Assembly: GCF_900589395.1 (NCBI RefSeq)
Contig: NZ_UUIS01000018.1
Span: 1 to 64,000, forward strand
DNA: 64,000 bases
Reading direction: 5' to 3'
Origin: Pseudomonas viridiflava
GTDB lineage: Bacteria; Pseudomonadota; Gammaproteobacteria; Pseudomonadales; Pseudomonadaceae
Shown here: positions 8,536 through 16,873 of the stretch, piece after piece
How positions within the stretch are numbered: the stretch's first letter is position 1
Layout of the letters: each line of letters opens with the position of its first letter
Position numbers and translations under genes: made by a program
The notes under the pieces: generated by a model
The model's input: the letters and a program-made list of their open reading frames with translations, nothing else
What the model was told of the DNA's origin: nothing
Databases searched by the model: none

Positions 8536-11010
8536 ATGAACGTGCGTCTCAACCCTCTGGCCGGTGCCATTGCACTGATCGCCAGCGGCCTCGCCTTGCC
8601 GGCGCTGGCTGCACAAACCCAGGCACCCGCGGCCAGCGACAAGGGCGGCCAACTGGACACCGTGGTCGTGGTCGGCACCCGCCGCAGCGACATCACTGCA
8701 CTGGAAAGCGCAGCCCCGGTCGATGTGCTGTCTGGCGCGCAACTGCAAACCACCGGCGCCAGCGACCTGCAAACCGCACTGACGGCGCTGTCGCCATCGT
8801 TCAGTTTCCCGCAATCACCACAAGGTGCGTTTGCCGGCTCCATTGCCCAAGGTGCTTCGCTGCGCGGCCTGGCCTCTGACCAGGTGCTGGTATTGATCAA
8901 TGGCAAGCGCCGTCACAGCAGCGCCAACGTCACCCGCCAGGGCGTGGTCAACGCCCGCGGAGCGGCGGCCGTGGACCTGAGCCTGATTCCGCTGAGTGCC
9001 ATCGAGCGGGTCGAAATCCTGCGCGACGGGGCGGCGGCGCAGTACGGCTCCGATGCCATTGCCGGAGTGATCAACATCGTGCTCAAGGAGCGTGACGACG
9101 GCGGCAACATCGGCTACCGCTTCGGCGGCTACAGCAAGGGCGACGGCCTGCAACGCAAACTCAGCGGCTGGAAAGGCTTCGCCCTGCCCAACGACGGCTT
9201 CCTGACCCTGAGCTTCGATGCCGGCAGCCAGGACCCGGCCAACGACACCCGCGACGACAACCGGATCTTTTACGCAGGCTCCCCGAACATCAACACCGAC
9301 CGCGAGCAGAACAACGGCTATCGCCACTGGCGCTGGGGCTCAGGCAATGTCTCGGACCAGTACAACTTTATTGCCAACAGCGAAATCAGCCTGACCGATT
9401 CGCTGACCGCCTACGGTTTTGCCAGCTACGGGCACAAAAACACCGACGCCGAAAGCTTCTACGATCCGCCCACCACCCTCAGCGCCAACTACGGCAGCGT
9501 GGCCCTGGCACGCTTCCCGGACGGGCGTATTCCGGTTACGCGCTACAACCTCGAAGACTACGCCGCCACCGGTGGCCTGCGGTACGAGAACGAGCAACTG
9601 GGCAAGTTCGACCTGGCGGTCAACTACGGCAACAACACCCTGGAGTCGACCGACCGCAACGCGATCAACGCCAGCTACGGCGCGGCCAGCCCGTCGAAAA
9701 TCTACACCGGCCAGCGTGAGTTCGACCAGACCAACGTGACCCTGGACTGGGTGCGCGATTTCGACAACACGTTGTTCTACAAGCCGCTGACCGTGTCGGC
9801 AGGCCTGGCGTGGCGCAAAGAGAACTACGAACTGACCGCCGGACAGGCCGAGGGCTGGGCCAACGGGCCGCTGTTCAACAGTGTCGACCCGATCACCGGG
9901 CGGCGCATTCCTGGCTACTACTCGGGCATCACCCAGGTCGACGCCGCTTCGCTGGACCGCAAGGTCTTCGGCGGCTATGTCGATGTCGAAGCGCAAGTCA
10001 CCGAGAAATTCCAGGCCGGTGTTGCCGTGCGCTCCGAGCACTATTCGGACTTTGGCGACACCACCAACGGCAAGCTGTCGCTGCGCTATGACTTCACGCC
10101 ACAGATCGCCGCACGCGCCACTGCCAGCACCGGCTATCGCGCGCCGTCGCTGGTGCAAAGCGGCCTGTCGTCGTTCAGCGTGCAGGCCGTCGAACAACCG
10201 GCCGGCAGCGGCAACTGGGTCGAAGTGCAGCAACGTCTGCTGCGCGCCGACAGTGCCGAAGCGCGCCTGTTGGGCGGTGCGGCACTCAAGCCTGAAGAAT
10301 CGACCAGTTTCTCGCTGGGCCTGGTCTGGCGACCGCTGGAAAACGCCTCGGTCACGCTGGATGCCTATCGCATCGAAATCGACAACCGCATCACCCTGTC
10401 GGATCAGTTGACCAGCGCCGTGGTCGCGCCGATTTTCGCCGGCACCCAGTACAGCAATATCCAGAGCGCGGCGTTCTACACCAACGTGGCCGACACCCAC
10501 ACCAACGGTATCGAGCTGACCGGTAACTACCGCCTGAACCTCAACGAATTCGGCAGCCTCAACCTGAGCGCCGGCTTCAGCCAGAACGACACCAAAATCA
10601 CCGCGCTACACGATGTCGGCAGCATCGGGGGGTCACAGATCGTGGGTCGCAACACGCAAGGCTTGATCGAAGAAGGCACACCGGAAAACAAGTTTACCCT
10701 CGGCGCCAACTGGAACTACGGCAACTGGGGCGTGAACGTGGCGCAGCGTCGTTACGGCGAGTGGAAAAACCGCAACGCGACCAACCCGGCACTGGACCAG
10801 ACCTTCAGCGCGCAATGGGTCACCGACCTGGACGTGTCGTACACCTTCGCCAAGGGCGTGAAGCTCACCGTGGGCGCGATCAACCTGTTCGACAGCCACC
10901 CGGACAAGCTTGAAGGGACGCAGTTGTATGGCGTGCCCAAGTACAGCATCACCTCACCGGAAGGGGCTCAGGGCGCGTTTTACTACACCAGCGTGAGTTA
11001 CGATTTCTGA
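8536..11010 (+). CDS. TonB-dependent outer-membrane receptor 2
   Basis: 824 aa from the ATG at 8536, chosen over the more upstream in-frame start because AGGGG lies 5 bp before it and a proper signal peptide (ending LPALAAQ) follows. The plug has LDTVVVVGTRR (TonB-box region), RGLASDQVLVLINGKRR and RVEILRDGAAAQYGSDAIAG. The barrel ends in Phe (SYDF). This subtype, with the ALLNGKRRH/GAAAQYG signature, is distinct from receptor 1, so the pair is not a recent duplication. It lies 98 bp after receptor 1 with no evident terminator, so co-transcription is likely. Ligand unknown. Confidence 0.9.
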   Translation: MNVRLNPLAGAIALIASGLALPALAAQTQAPAASDKGGQLDTVVVVGTRRSDITALESAAPVDVLSGAQLQTTGASDLQTALTALSPSFSFPQSPQGAFAGSIAQGASLRGLASDQVLVLINGKRRHSSANVTRQGVVNARGAAAVDLSLIPLSAIERVEILRDGAAAQYGSDAIAGVINIVLKERDDGGNIGYRFGGYSKGDGLQRKLSGWKGFALPNDGFLTLSFDAGSQDPANDTRDDNRIFYAGSPNINTDREQNNGYRHWRWGSGNVSDQYNFIANSEISLTDSLTAYGFASYGHKNTDAESFYDPPTTLSANYGSVALARFPDGRIPVTRYNLEDYAATGGLRYENEQLGKFDLAVNYGNNTLESTDRNAINASYGAASPSKIYTGQREFDQTNVTLDWVRDFDNTLFYKPLTVSAGLAWRKENYELTAGQAEGWANGPLFNSVDPITGRRIPGYYSGITQVDAASLDRKVFGGYVDVEAQVTEKFQAGVAVRSEHYSDFGDTTNGKLSLRYDFTPQIAARATASTGYRAPSLVQSGLSSFSVQAVEQPAGSGNWVEVQQRLLRADSAEARLLGGAALKPEESTSFSLGLVWRPLENASVTLDAYRIEIDNRITLSDQLTSAVVAPIFAGTQYSNIQSAAFYTNVADTHTNGIELTGNYRLNLNEFGSLNLSAGFSQNDTKITALHDVGSIGGSQIVGRNTQGLIEEGTPENKFTLGANWNYGNWGVNVAQRRYGEWKNRNATNPALDQTFSAQWVTDLDVSYTFAKGVKLTVGAINLFDSHPDKLEGTQLYGVPKYSITSPEGAQGAFYYTSVSYDF

Positions 11011-11031
11011 CAGTGTTCACCACGGGATAAC

Positions 11032-12228
11032 ATGGCGGCACATTCCTCTGCTGCGGAGCCCGCCATGCCCCCTTCCAACGATCCCCGCGCTGCCACCGCG
11101 CTCACCCAACGCGGGCGCAGCGCCGACAGCGGTCCGGGATTACCGGTCAACCCGCCGGTGGTGCGCATGAGCACCGTCTTGTTCGACAGCCTCGCCAGCC
11201 TGCGCGAGGCCGAGGCGCAGCGGGCGCACAGCGAGCGCTCGCTGACCTACGCCGCCAACGGCAACCCCACCGCCTTTGCCCTGGAAGACCTGATCAACAC
11301 ACTCGAAGGCGCCCACGGCACCTGCCTGTACCCCACAGGTTTGAATGCGGTGGCTCAGGTGTTTCAGGCCTTTTTGCGCCCCGGCCAGCATGTGCTGATC
11401 ACCGACGCGGTATACGCTCCGGTGCGGCGCCTGGCGCGTACGCTGCTGACGGCATTCGGTATCGAGTTCGATTATTACGCCGCCAACGGCAGTGATATCG
11501 AAGCGCTGATCAAGCCCAACACCCGGATGATCTACGCCGAAGTGCCCGGTTCACAGACTTTCGCCATGACCGACCTGCCGGCCCTGGCCGCGCTGTGCAA
11601 GGCCCGCGACCTGTTACTGGCGGTAGACAACTCCTGGGGCTCGGGTGTGCTGTGCAAGCCGCTGGCACTGGGCGCCGACATTTCGCTGATGGCCCTGACC
11701 AAATACGTGGCCGGGCACTCGGACGTGATGATGGGCAGCATCAGCACCACCGAGGCGCATTTCGGCACCTTGAAAACGATGCAGATTGCCACCGGCAGTA
11801 CCGTCAGCCCCGACGATGCCTACCTGGTGCTACGCGGCGCTCGCAGCCTGGCCGCACGTCTGGCCCTGCATGAGCAGCACGCCCTGCGCATCGCTCAGTG
11901 GTTGCAGGCCCAGCCACAGGTGGCGCGCGTCATGCACCCGGCGCTGCCTGAACATCCGGGTCATGACCTCTGGAAACGTGACTTTCATGGCTGCAACGGC
12001 TTGCTCAGCTTTGAATTCAAAAGCGCTGCACCGGGCACCACTGACCGCTTCGTCAGTGCCTTGCAGTTGTTCGGCATTGGTTACTCATGGGGCGGCTACG
12101 AGAGCCTGGTGAGCGAAGTGGGCGTGTTTGCCGAAGGCCGCGCGCGGCAAGTGCTGCGCTTGCAGATCGGCCTGGAGAATCCCGAAGACCTGCTGGTCGA
12201 TCTGCAAGCGGGCTTTGCAGCGCTGTAG
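11032..12228 (+). CDS. Cystathionine beta-lyase-like PLP enzyme (Cys/Met metabolism family)
   Basis: 398 aa. Cys/Met-metabolism PLP fold: LYPTGLNAVAQV (about 100-110), cofactor-binding Asp in LLAVDNSWGSG (D199), Schiff-base lysine K224 in LMALTKYVAGHSD, and a C-terminal SWGGYESLV block typical of MetC-like lyases. Likely reaction: C-S beta- or gamma-elimination from cystathionine or a related sulfur amino acid, releasing a thiol. An alternative start is 11065, which has CGGAG upstream; the N terminus is therefore uncertain by 11 residues. It follows receptor 2 by 21 bp and appears to be the metabolic partner of the two receptors. MetC, MetB and methionine gamma-lyase cannot be separated by reading alone. 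Confidence 0.85.
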   Translation: MAAHSSAAEPAMPPSNDPRAATALTQRGRSADSGPGLPVNPPVVRMSTVLFDSLASLREAEAQRAHSERSLTYAANGNPTAFALEDLINTLEGAHGTCLYPTGLNAVAQVFQAFLRPGQHVLITDAVYAPVRRLARTLLTAFGIEFDYYAANGSDIEALIKPNTRMIYAEVPGSQTFAMTDLPALAALCKARDLLLAVDNSWGSGVLCKPLALGADISLMALTKYVAGHSDVMMGSISTTEAHFGTLKTMQIATGSTVSPDDAYLVLRGARSLAARLALHEQHALRIAQWLQAQPQVARVMHPALPEHPGHDLWKRDFHGCNGLLSFEFKSAAPGTTDRFVSALQLFGIGYSWGGYESLVSEVGVFAEGRARQVLRLQIGLENPEDLLVDLQAGFAAL

Positions 12229-12255
12229 TGCGGCCTGGGCCGTACAGACAGGCGC

Positions 12256-13104
12256 CTACGGGCCGACGCGCCTGGACAGGTAGGCCAGGACACGCACCGA
12301 GTTCCACAGCGTTTGCCGGTATTGCTGCTCGAAGAATGCCTGCAGCTCGGCTTCGCTTTTACACCCCGGGTTGACCGGGCCGAGGGCGAAGGTACAAGTC
12401 CCGTACTCGCCCCAGCCCTTGGCCGCTTCGTCAGGGTCGCGCGCAGGCCAGGCCCAGTAGCGCTGCCATGCGTTTTCAGCCATTTCAGGGCCGGACGGTC
12501 TTTGGCCGATCGCCCGCAAGGTCGACTCGGCAGCCTCATTGAGCAGTGTGTGCAAATAGGCCGGGGCCGTTGCCGTTTCTGCTTTTAATTGCTGACATTC
12601 ATCCAGGCTCAGGCTGAAGGCCGGCAGGCTTTCGCGGCGCTTGAAGCTGTCGAAAGGGTCCGCGCTGCCAGCGACATGAAAGACCGGCACCACATGGGCC
12701 GGCACGCTCATGTCCTGGATATAGTGCAGAACCCGGCCGGCCTGCTCATACACCTCGGTAATCGGCGGCCGCTTCTGCTGGAGCAACTGCTCCAGTGCTT
12801 CGACACGAAGGGCGAAGATCCGGTCAATGTTACGGTCGATGAACCAGAACGGCAGCAGCTTGCCGTCACGGTTGTAGAAGTGCCAATGGGTAAGCCGCTG
12901 CCAGGCCGTCAGCACACCGGTATCCTCGGCATCGGTACCGGCGGCCAATGCCGTGCCGGCAGGCGACGGCAGGCTCGCGCAACCGGCCCAGGCGGCGACA
13001 GCCTGCCGGGTATAGGCACGGTGCAGCTCAGGGTCGAAAGCCCATGCAGCCTGGGCGCCCATGAGCAACAGCACTGACAGGCCCGACACGGGTAACAGGG
13101 TCAT
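12256..13104 (-). CDS. Exported zinc phospholipase C / P1-nuclease-like protein
   Basis: 282 aa from the ATG at 13104; this start gives a clean signal peptide (MTLLPVSGLSVLLLMGAQ then AAWA), whereas the longer frame to 13137 does not. The mature protein has the metal-ligand layout of the phospholipase C/S1-P1 nuclease fold: H28 in FDPELHRA, HWHFYN (73-78), HYIQDMSVPAH (127-137), H143 and DPFDSF (149-154). These resemble a trinuclear zinc site. Substrate (phospholipid or nucleic acid) is not predictable. It converges with the lyase gene and is divergent from xseB. Confidence 0.7.
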   Translation of the reverse strand: MTLLPVSGLSVLLLMGAQAAWAFDPELHRAYTRQAVAAWAGCASLPSPAGTALAAGTDAEDTGVLTAWQRLTHWHFYNRDGKLLPFWFIDRNIDRIFALRVEALEQLLQQKRPPITEVYEQAGRVLHYIQDMSVPAHVVPVFHVAGSADPFDSFKRRESLPAFSLSLDECQQLKAETATAPAYLHTLLNEAAESTLRAIGQRPSGPEMAENAWQRYWAWPARDPDEAAKGWGEYGTCTFALGPVNPGCKSEAELQAFFEQQYRQTLWNSVRVLAYLSRRVGP

Positions 13105-13325
13105 GCACTCGATCTCTTGAAATGGCTTGCGGATCAAACCACAGGTGCAACCCGACCTGCCAGCGCAGGCCTTGGCACGTGCGGAACATCACCACGCCCC
13201 AAGGGCCGCGTAAATCTTTCGCTGAGCCGCCCTCTGGGCAACATTCAAAGCAGCCAGTCGCCATTTGCCCCGGTGGCGCTGCTCTGCTAGTGTCGCCCGG
13301 TTAAATCTCTACCGGAACCGCCCTC

Positions 13326-13568
13326 ATGGCCCGCAAGAAAGCTGCACTGGATTTCGAACAGTCCCTCGCCGATCTGCAAACACTGGTAGAGCGCCTGGAA
13401 AACGGTGAACTGTCACTGGAAGACTCGCTGACCGCCTTCGAACAAGGCGTGCGCCTGACCCGCGACTGCCAGAGTGCCCTGGCCCAGGCCGAGCAAAAGG
13501 TCCAGGTGCTGCTCGAGCGCGACGGTGAACTGGCCGAAGTGCCTTTCGATGCGGATCAAGCCGAATGA
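13326..13568 (+). CDS. xseB: Exodeoxyribonuclease VII small subunit
   Basis: 80 aa, the usual length. Carries the XseB signature: [26 protein letters not shown], then [12 protein letters not shown] and a C-terminal helix AEQKVQVLL. Subunit of ExoVII, which with XseA degrades single-stranded DNA bidirectionally. The stop overlaps the start of ispA (ATGA), and the xseB-ispA-dxs order is the conserved proteobacterial arrangement. Confidence 0.97.
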   Translation: MARKKAALDFEQSLADLQTLVERLENGELSLEDSLTAFEQGVRLTRDCQSALAQAEQKVQVLLERDGELAEVPFDADQAE

Positions 13569-14452
13569 TTGCGACCTACCAGGCGCTGTGCCAGAAACGT
13601 GTCGACACGGCCCTTGAACCGCTGTTCCAGGCCCCGGCCGCTGAACTCGACCGCGTGTACGCCGCCATGCGCTACAGCGTGATGAACGGCGGCAAGCGGG
13701 TCCGCCCCTTGCTGGCCTATGCCGCGTGCGAGGCCCTGGGCGGCGTGGCCGAGGACGCCAATGGCGCGGCCTGCGCCGTGGAGTTGATCCATGCCTACTC
13801 GCTGGTGCATGACGACCTGCCGGCCATGGACGATGACGATCTGCGCCGTGGCCAGCCCACCACCCACAAGGCCTTCGACGAGGCTTGCGCGATCCTGGCC
13901 GGTGACGGTCTGCAAAGCCTGGCGTTTACCGCGCTCACTGATTCACGGCTGAACACCCGTGATGCCGAGACCCGCCTGCAGATGGTCCAGACCCTGGCGC
14001 AGGCCGCAGGGCCCGCCGGCATGGTCGGCGGCCAGGCCATCGACCTGGGTTCGGTGGGGCTGAAGCTGGATCAGGCTGCACTGGAAAACATGCACCGGCA
14101 CAAGACCGGCGCGCTGATCGAAGCCAGCGTTCGCCTCGGTGCGCTGGCCAGTGGTCATGGCGATGCCGCGCGCCTCGATGCCTTGCAGGTCTACGCCCGC
14201 GCCGTCGGCCTGGCGTTTCAGGTGCAGGACGATATTCTCGACGTCGAAAGCGATACCGCCACCTTGGGCAAACGCCAGGGCGCCGACATTGCTCGCGACA
14301 AGCCGACATACCCGGCGCTGCTGGGCCTGGACGCGGCCAAGGCCTATGCGTTGCACCTGCGCGACCAGGCGCTTGAAGCACTGCGACCCTTCGATGCCGC
14401 CGCCGAGCCCTTGCGGCTGCTGGCGCGCTACATCGTCGAGCGGCGCAACTGA
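13565..14452 (+). CDS. ispA: Farnesyl diphosphate synthase
   Basis: 295 aa, the standard size. The two aspartate-rich motifs of trans-prenyltransferases are present: first in [18 protein letters not shown] (about 80-95) and second in [13 protein letters not shown] (about 218-230), plus GGKRVRP near residue 43. Condenses DMAPP with two IPP to give farnesyl diphosphate for quinones, undecaprenyl phosphate and hopanoid-type lipids. Translationally coupled to xseB by a 4-base overlap and followed by dxs, which supplies precursors for the same pathway. Confidence 0.97.
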   Translation: MIATYQALCQKRVDTALEPLFQAPAAELDRVYAAMRYSVMNGGKRVRPLLAYAACEALGGVAEDANGAACAVELIHAYSLVHDDLPAMDDDDLRRGQPTTHKAFDEACAILAGDGLQSLAFTALTDSRLNTRDAETRLQMVQTLAQAAGPAGMVGGQAIDLGSVGLKLDQAALENMHRHKTGALIEASVRLGALASGHGDAARLDALQVYARAVGLAFQVQDDILDVESDTATLGKRQGADIARDKPTYPALLGLDAAKAYALHLRDQALEALRPFDAAAEPLRLLARYIVERRN

Positions 14453-14599
14453 ACTGCACCGCACGTCGCACTGTGGCGAATCAATACAGATTTGCCACGT
14501 CCAACGCTGCAGCACCGACCATTCACCTCGACGCACTTCATGGGCAGCCTGCAACGCATAGGGTAAACTGCCGCGTCCTCTACTATAACGATCCGCCTG

Positions 14600-16501
14600 A
14601 TGCCCAAGACGTTCAAAGACATTCCCCGCGAGCGCCCCGTCACGTCGTTGCTCGATCGAGTCGATACACCGGACGCACTGCGCCGCCTGGGTGAAGCCGA
14701 GCTGGAAACCCTGGCCGATGAACTGCGCCTTGAACTGCTTTACAGCGTAGGCCAGACCGGCGGCCACTTTGGCGCAGGCCTTGGCGTCATCGAGCTGACC
14801 ATCGCCCTGCATTATGTATTCGACACCCCGGACGACCGCCTGGTCTGGGACGTCGGCCACCAGGCCTATCCGCACAAGATCCTCACAGGGCGCCGCATGC
14901 GCATGTCGACCCTGCGCCAGAAGGACGGTATTGCCGCCTTCCCCCGGCGCAGCGAGAGCGAGTACGACACCTTTGGCGTCGGCCACTCCAGCACCTCGAT
15001 CAGCGCAGCGCTGGGCATGGCACTCGCTGCCCGCCAGCAGGGCGTCGAGCGCAAGTCCATCGCCGTGATCGGTGACGGCGCGCTGACCGCCGGCATGGCG
15101 TTCGAGGCGCTGAACCACGCGCCGGAAGTCAACGCCGACATGCTGGTGATCCTCAACGACAACGACATGTCGATCTCGCGCAATGTCGGGGGCCTGTCCA
15201 ACTACCTGGCCAAGATCCTGTCCAGCCGCACCTACACAAGCATGCGCGAAGGCAGCAAGAAAGTGCTGTCGCGCCTGCCCGGTGCCTGGGAAATTGCCCG
15301 GCGCACCGAAGAGTATGCCAAGGGCATGCTGGTGCCCGGCACGCTGTTCGAGGAGCTGGGCTGGAACTACATCGGCCCGATCGACGGCCATGACCTGCCG
15401 ACCCTGATCGCCACCCTGCGCAACATGCGCGACCTCAAGGGTCCGCAGTTCCTGCACGTGGTGACCAAGAAGGGCAAGGGCTTTGCGCCGGCCGAAGTCG
15501 ACCCCATCGGCTACCATGCGATCACCAAGCTCGACCCGCTCGACGCACCTGCCGTAGCGCCCAAAAAGGCCTCTGCCCCCAAGTATTCCGGCGTGTTCGG
15601 CCAGTGGATCTGCGACATGGCAGAGCACGACCCACGCCTGGTCGGCATCACTCCGGCGATGAAAGAGGGCTCGGACCTGGTGGCGTTCAGCGAGCGCTTC
15701 CCGTCGCGCTACTTCGACGTGGCCATCGCCGAGCAACACGCGGTGACCCTGGCCGCCGGCATGGCCTGCGAAGGCAGCAAGCCGGTGGTGGCGATCTACT
15801 CGACCTTCCTGCAACGCGGCTATGACCAGCTGGTGCATGACGTGGCGGTGCAGAACCTGGACGTGCTGTTCGCCATCGACCGCGCCGGCCTGGTCGGCGA
15901 AGACGGCCCGACCCACGCCGGCAGCTTCGACCTGTCGTACCTGCGCTGCATCCCCGGCATGCTGATCATGACGCCCAGTGACGAAAACGAACTGCGCAAG
16001 CTGCTCAGCACCGGCTACCTGCACACCGGTCCCGCCGCCGTGCGCTACCCGCGTGGCACTGGCCCGAATACCCCGATAGAAGCCAGCCTCGAGCCGGTAG
16101 AGATCGGCAAGGGTGTGGTCCGTCGTCGGGGCCAGGGCGTTGCCATCCTGGCCTTCGGCGTGCAACTGACCGAAGCCCTGCAGGTGGCAGAAAAACTCGA
16201 TGCCACGGTCATCGACATGCGCTTCGTCAAGCCGCTGGACGAAGCCCTGGTGCACGAAGCCGCCGCCGGTCATGAGCTGCTGGTCACGCTTGAGGAAAAC
16301 GCGATCATGGGCGGCGCCGGCTCGGCCGTCAGCGAATTCCTGGCCCGGGCCAATATCCTCAAGTCGGTCCTGCACCTGGGCCTGCCGGATGCCTATGTCG
16401 AACACGCCAAGCCGGCCCAGATGCTGGCCGAGTGCGGACTGGACGCCGCCGGTATCGAAACGGCCATCCGCGAGCGCCTGGCGCTGATCTGCAAGGCCTG
16501 A
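14600..16501 (+). CDS. dxs: 1-deoxy-D-xylulose-5-phosphate synthase
   Basis: 633 aa. Thiamine-diphosphate enzyme of the MEP isoprenoid pathway (pyruvate plus glyceraldehyde-3-phosphate to DXP). Visible motifs: [35 protein letters not shown], the ThDP/Mg motif [15 protein letters not shown]...NDNDMSIS, and the transketolase-type [16 protein letters not shown]. The start is weakly supported by a ribosome-binding site but the N-terminal sequence is full length. The 147-bp gap after ispA holds a TACTATAAC string that could be a -10 element, so dxs may have its own promoter. A strong terminator follows. Confidence 0.98.
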   Translation: MPKTFKDIPRERPVTSLLDRVDTPDALRRLGEAELETLADELRLELLYSVGQTGGHFGAGLGVIELTIALHYVFDTPDDRLVWDVGHQAYPHKILTGRRMRMSTLRQKDGIAAFPRRSESEYDTFGVGHSSTSISAALGMALAARQQGVERKSIAVIGDGALTAGMAFEALNHAPEVNADMLVILNDNDMSISRNVGGLSNYLAKILSSRTYTSMREGSKKVLSRLPGAWEIARRTEEYAKGMLVPGTLFEELGWNYIGPIDGHDLPTLIATLRNMRDLKGPQFLHVVTKKGKGFAPAEVDPIGYHAITKLDPLDAPAVAPKKASAPKYSGVFGQWICDMAEHDPRLVGITPAMKEGSDLVAFSERFPSRYFDVAIAEQHAVTLAAGMACEGSKPVVAIYSTFLQRGYDQLVHDVAVQNLDVLFAIDRAGLVGEDGPTHAGSFDLSYLRCIPGMLIMTPSDENELRKLLSTGYLHTGPAAVRYPRGTGPNTPIEASLEPVEIGKGVVRRRGQGVAILAFGVQLTEALQVAEKLDATVIDMRFVKPLDEALVHEAAAGHELLVTLEENAIMGGAGSAVSEFLARANILKSVLHLGLPDAYVEHAKPAQMLAECGLDAAGIETAIRERLALICKA

Positions 16502-16532
16502 AGCAAGCCCTTACCGGTACGCTTGATGCACC

Positions 16533-16564
16533 AAAGCCTCGACTCGCAAGAGCCGGGGCTTTTT
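16533..16564 (+). terminator. Rho-independent terminator after dxs
   Basis: A 13-bp stem (one mismatch, one G-T pair) with AAAGCC at the 5' base, a GCAA tetraloop and GGGGCTTTTT at the 3' side. It lies 32 bp after the dxs stop. Confidence 0.85.
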
Positions 16565-16779
16565 CGTCCGGGTGCGCAAACCATTGCTCACCGGGCGGTG
16601 GATAACGGTGTGGGCACCTTCCCCTGCCCCGCGCGTCATGAAGCCTGCAGACAAATGCGCAACGGCTTGCACAGGCCTGGCAAGGTATTGCGCGCTTTCA
16701 TATTTAAAATCGATCAAGAAACGATCAATCACTTCGCACTGAATACTTAACCATGTGATTTAAAAAGAAAATCAAACAA

Positions 16780-16795
16780 GGGCACGGTTCTTGTT
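16780..16795 (+). promoter_or_regulatory. Possible sigma-54-like promoter for the VasX-like gene
   Basis: GGGCACGGTTCTTGTT matches the -24 element (GGCACG) and TTG of the -12 element at correct spacing, but the critical GC at -12 reads GT. AT-rich DNA lies upstream. Transcription would start about 70 bp before the gene. VasX-type genes elsewhere can be RpoN-dependent, which makes the site plausible but not convincing. Confidence 0.3.
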
Positions 16796-16873
16796 ATGTC
16801 CAGGCTCATTGCCTGGCGATGGCGTCTGCCTCCCGGGCTGTCGTGGCAGACATCATCACAAGGAAACCGCCTC

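Larger units (their letters stand above)
16502..16873. promoter_or_regulatory. Intergenic region between dxs and VasX-like effector
   Basis: 372 bp. The left part holds the dxs terminator. From about 16690 the sequence becomes AT-rich, with GATCAAGAAACGATC-like repeated half-sites around 16712-16730 and A-tracts up to 16775, followed by a sigma-54-like element. No gene was recognised. Confidence 0.5.

Noticed and set aside
13943..16405. 820-aa minus-strand frame opposite dxs
   Set aside because: Antisense shadow; composition-driven lack of stops. dxs on the plus strand is unambiguous.
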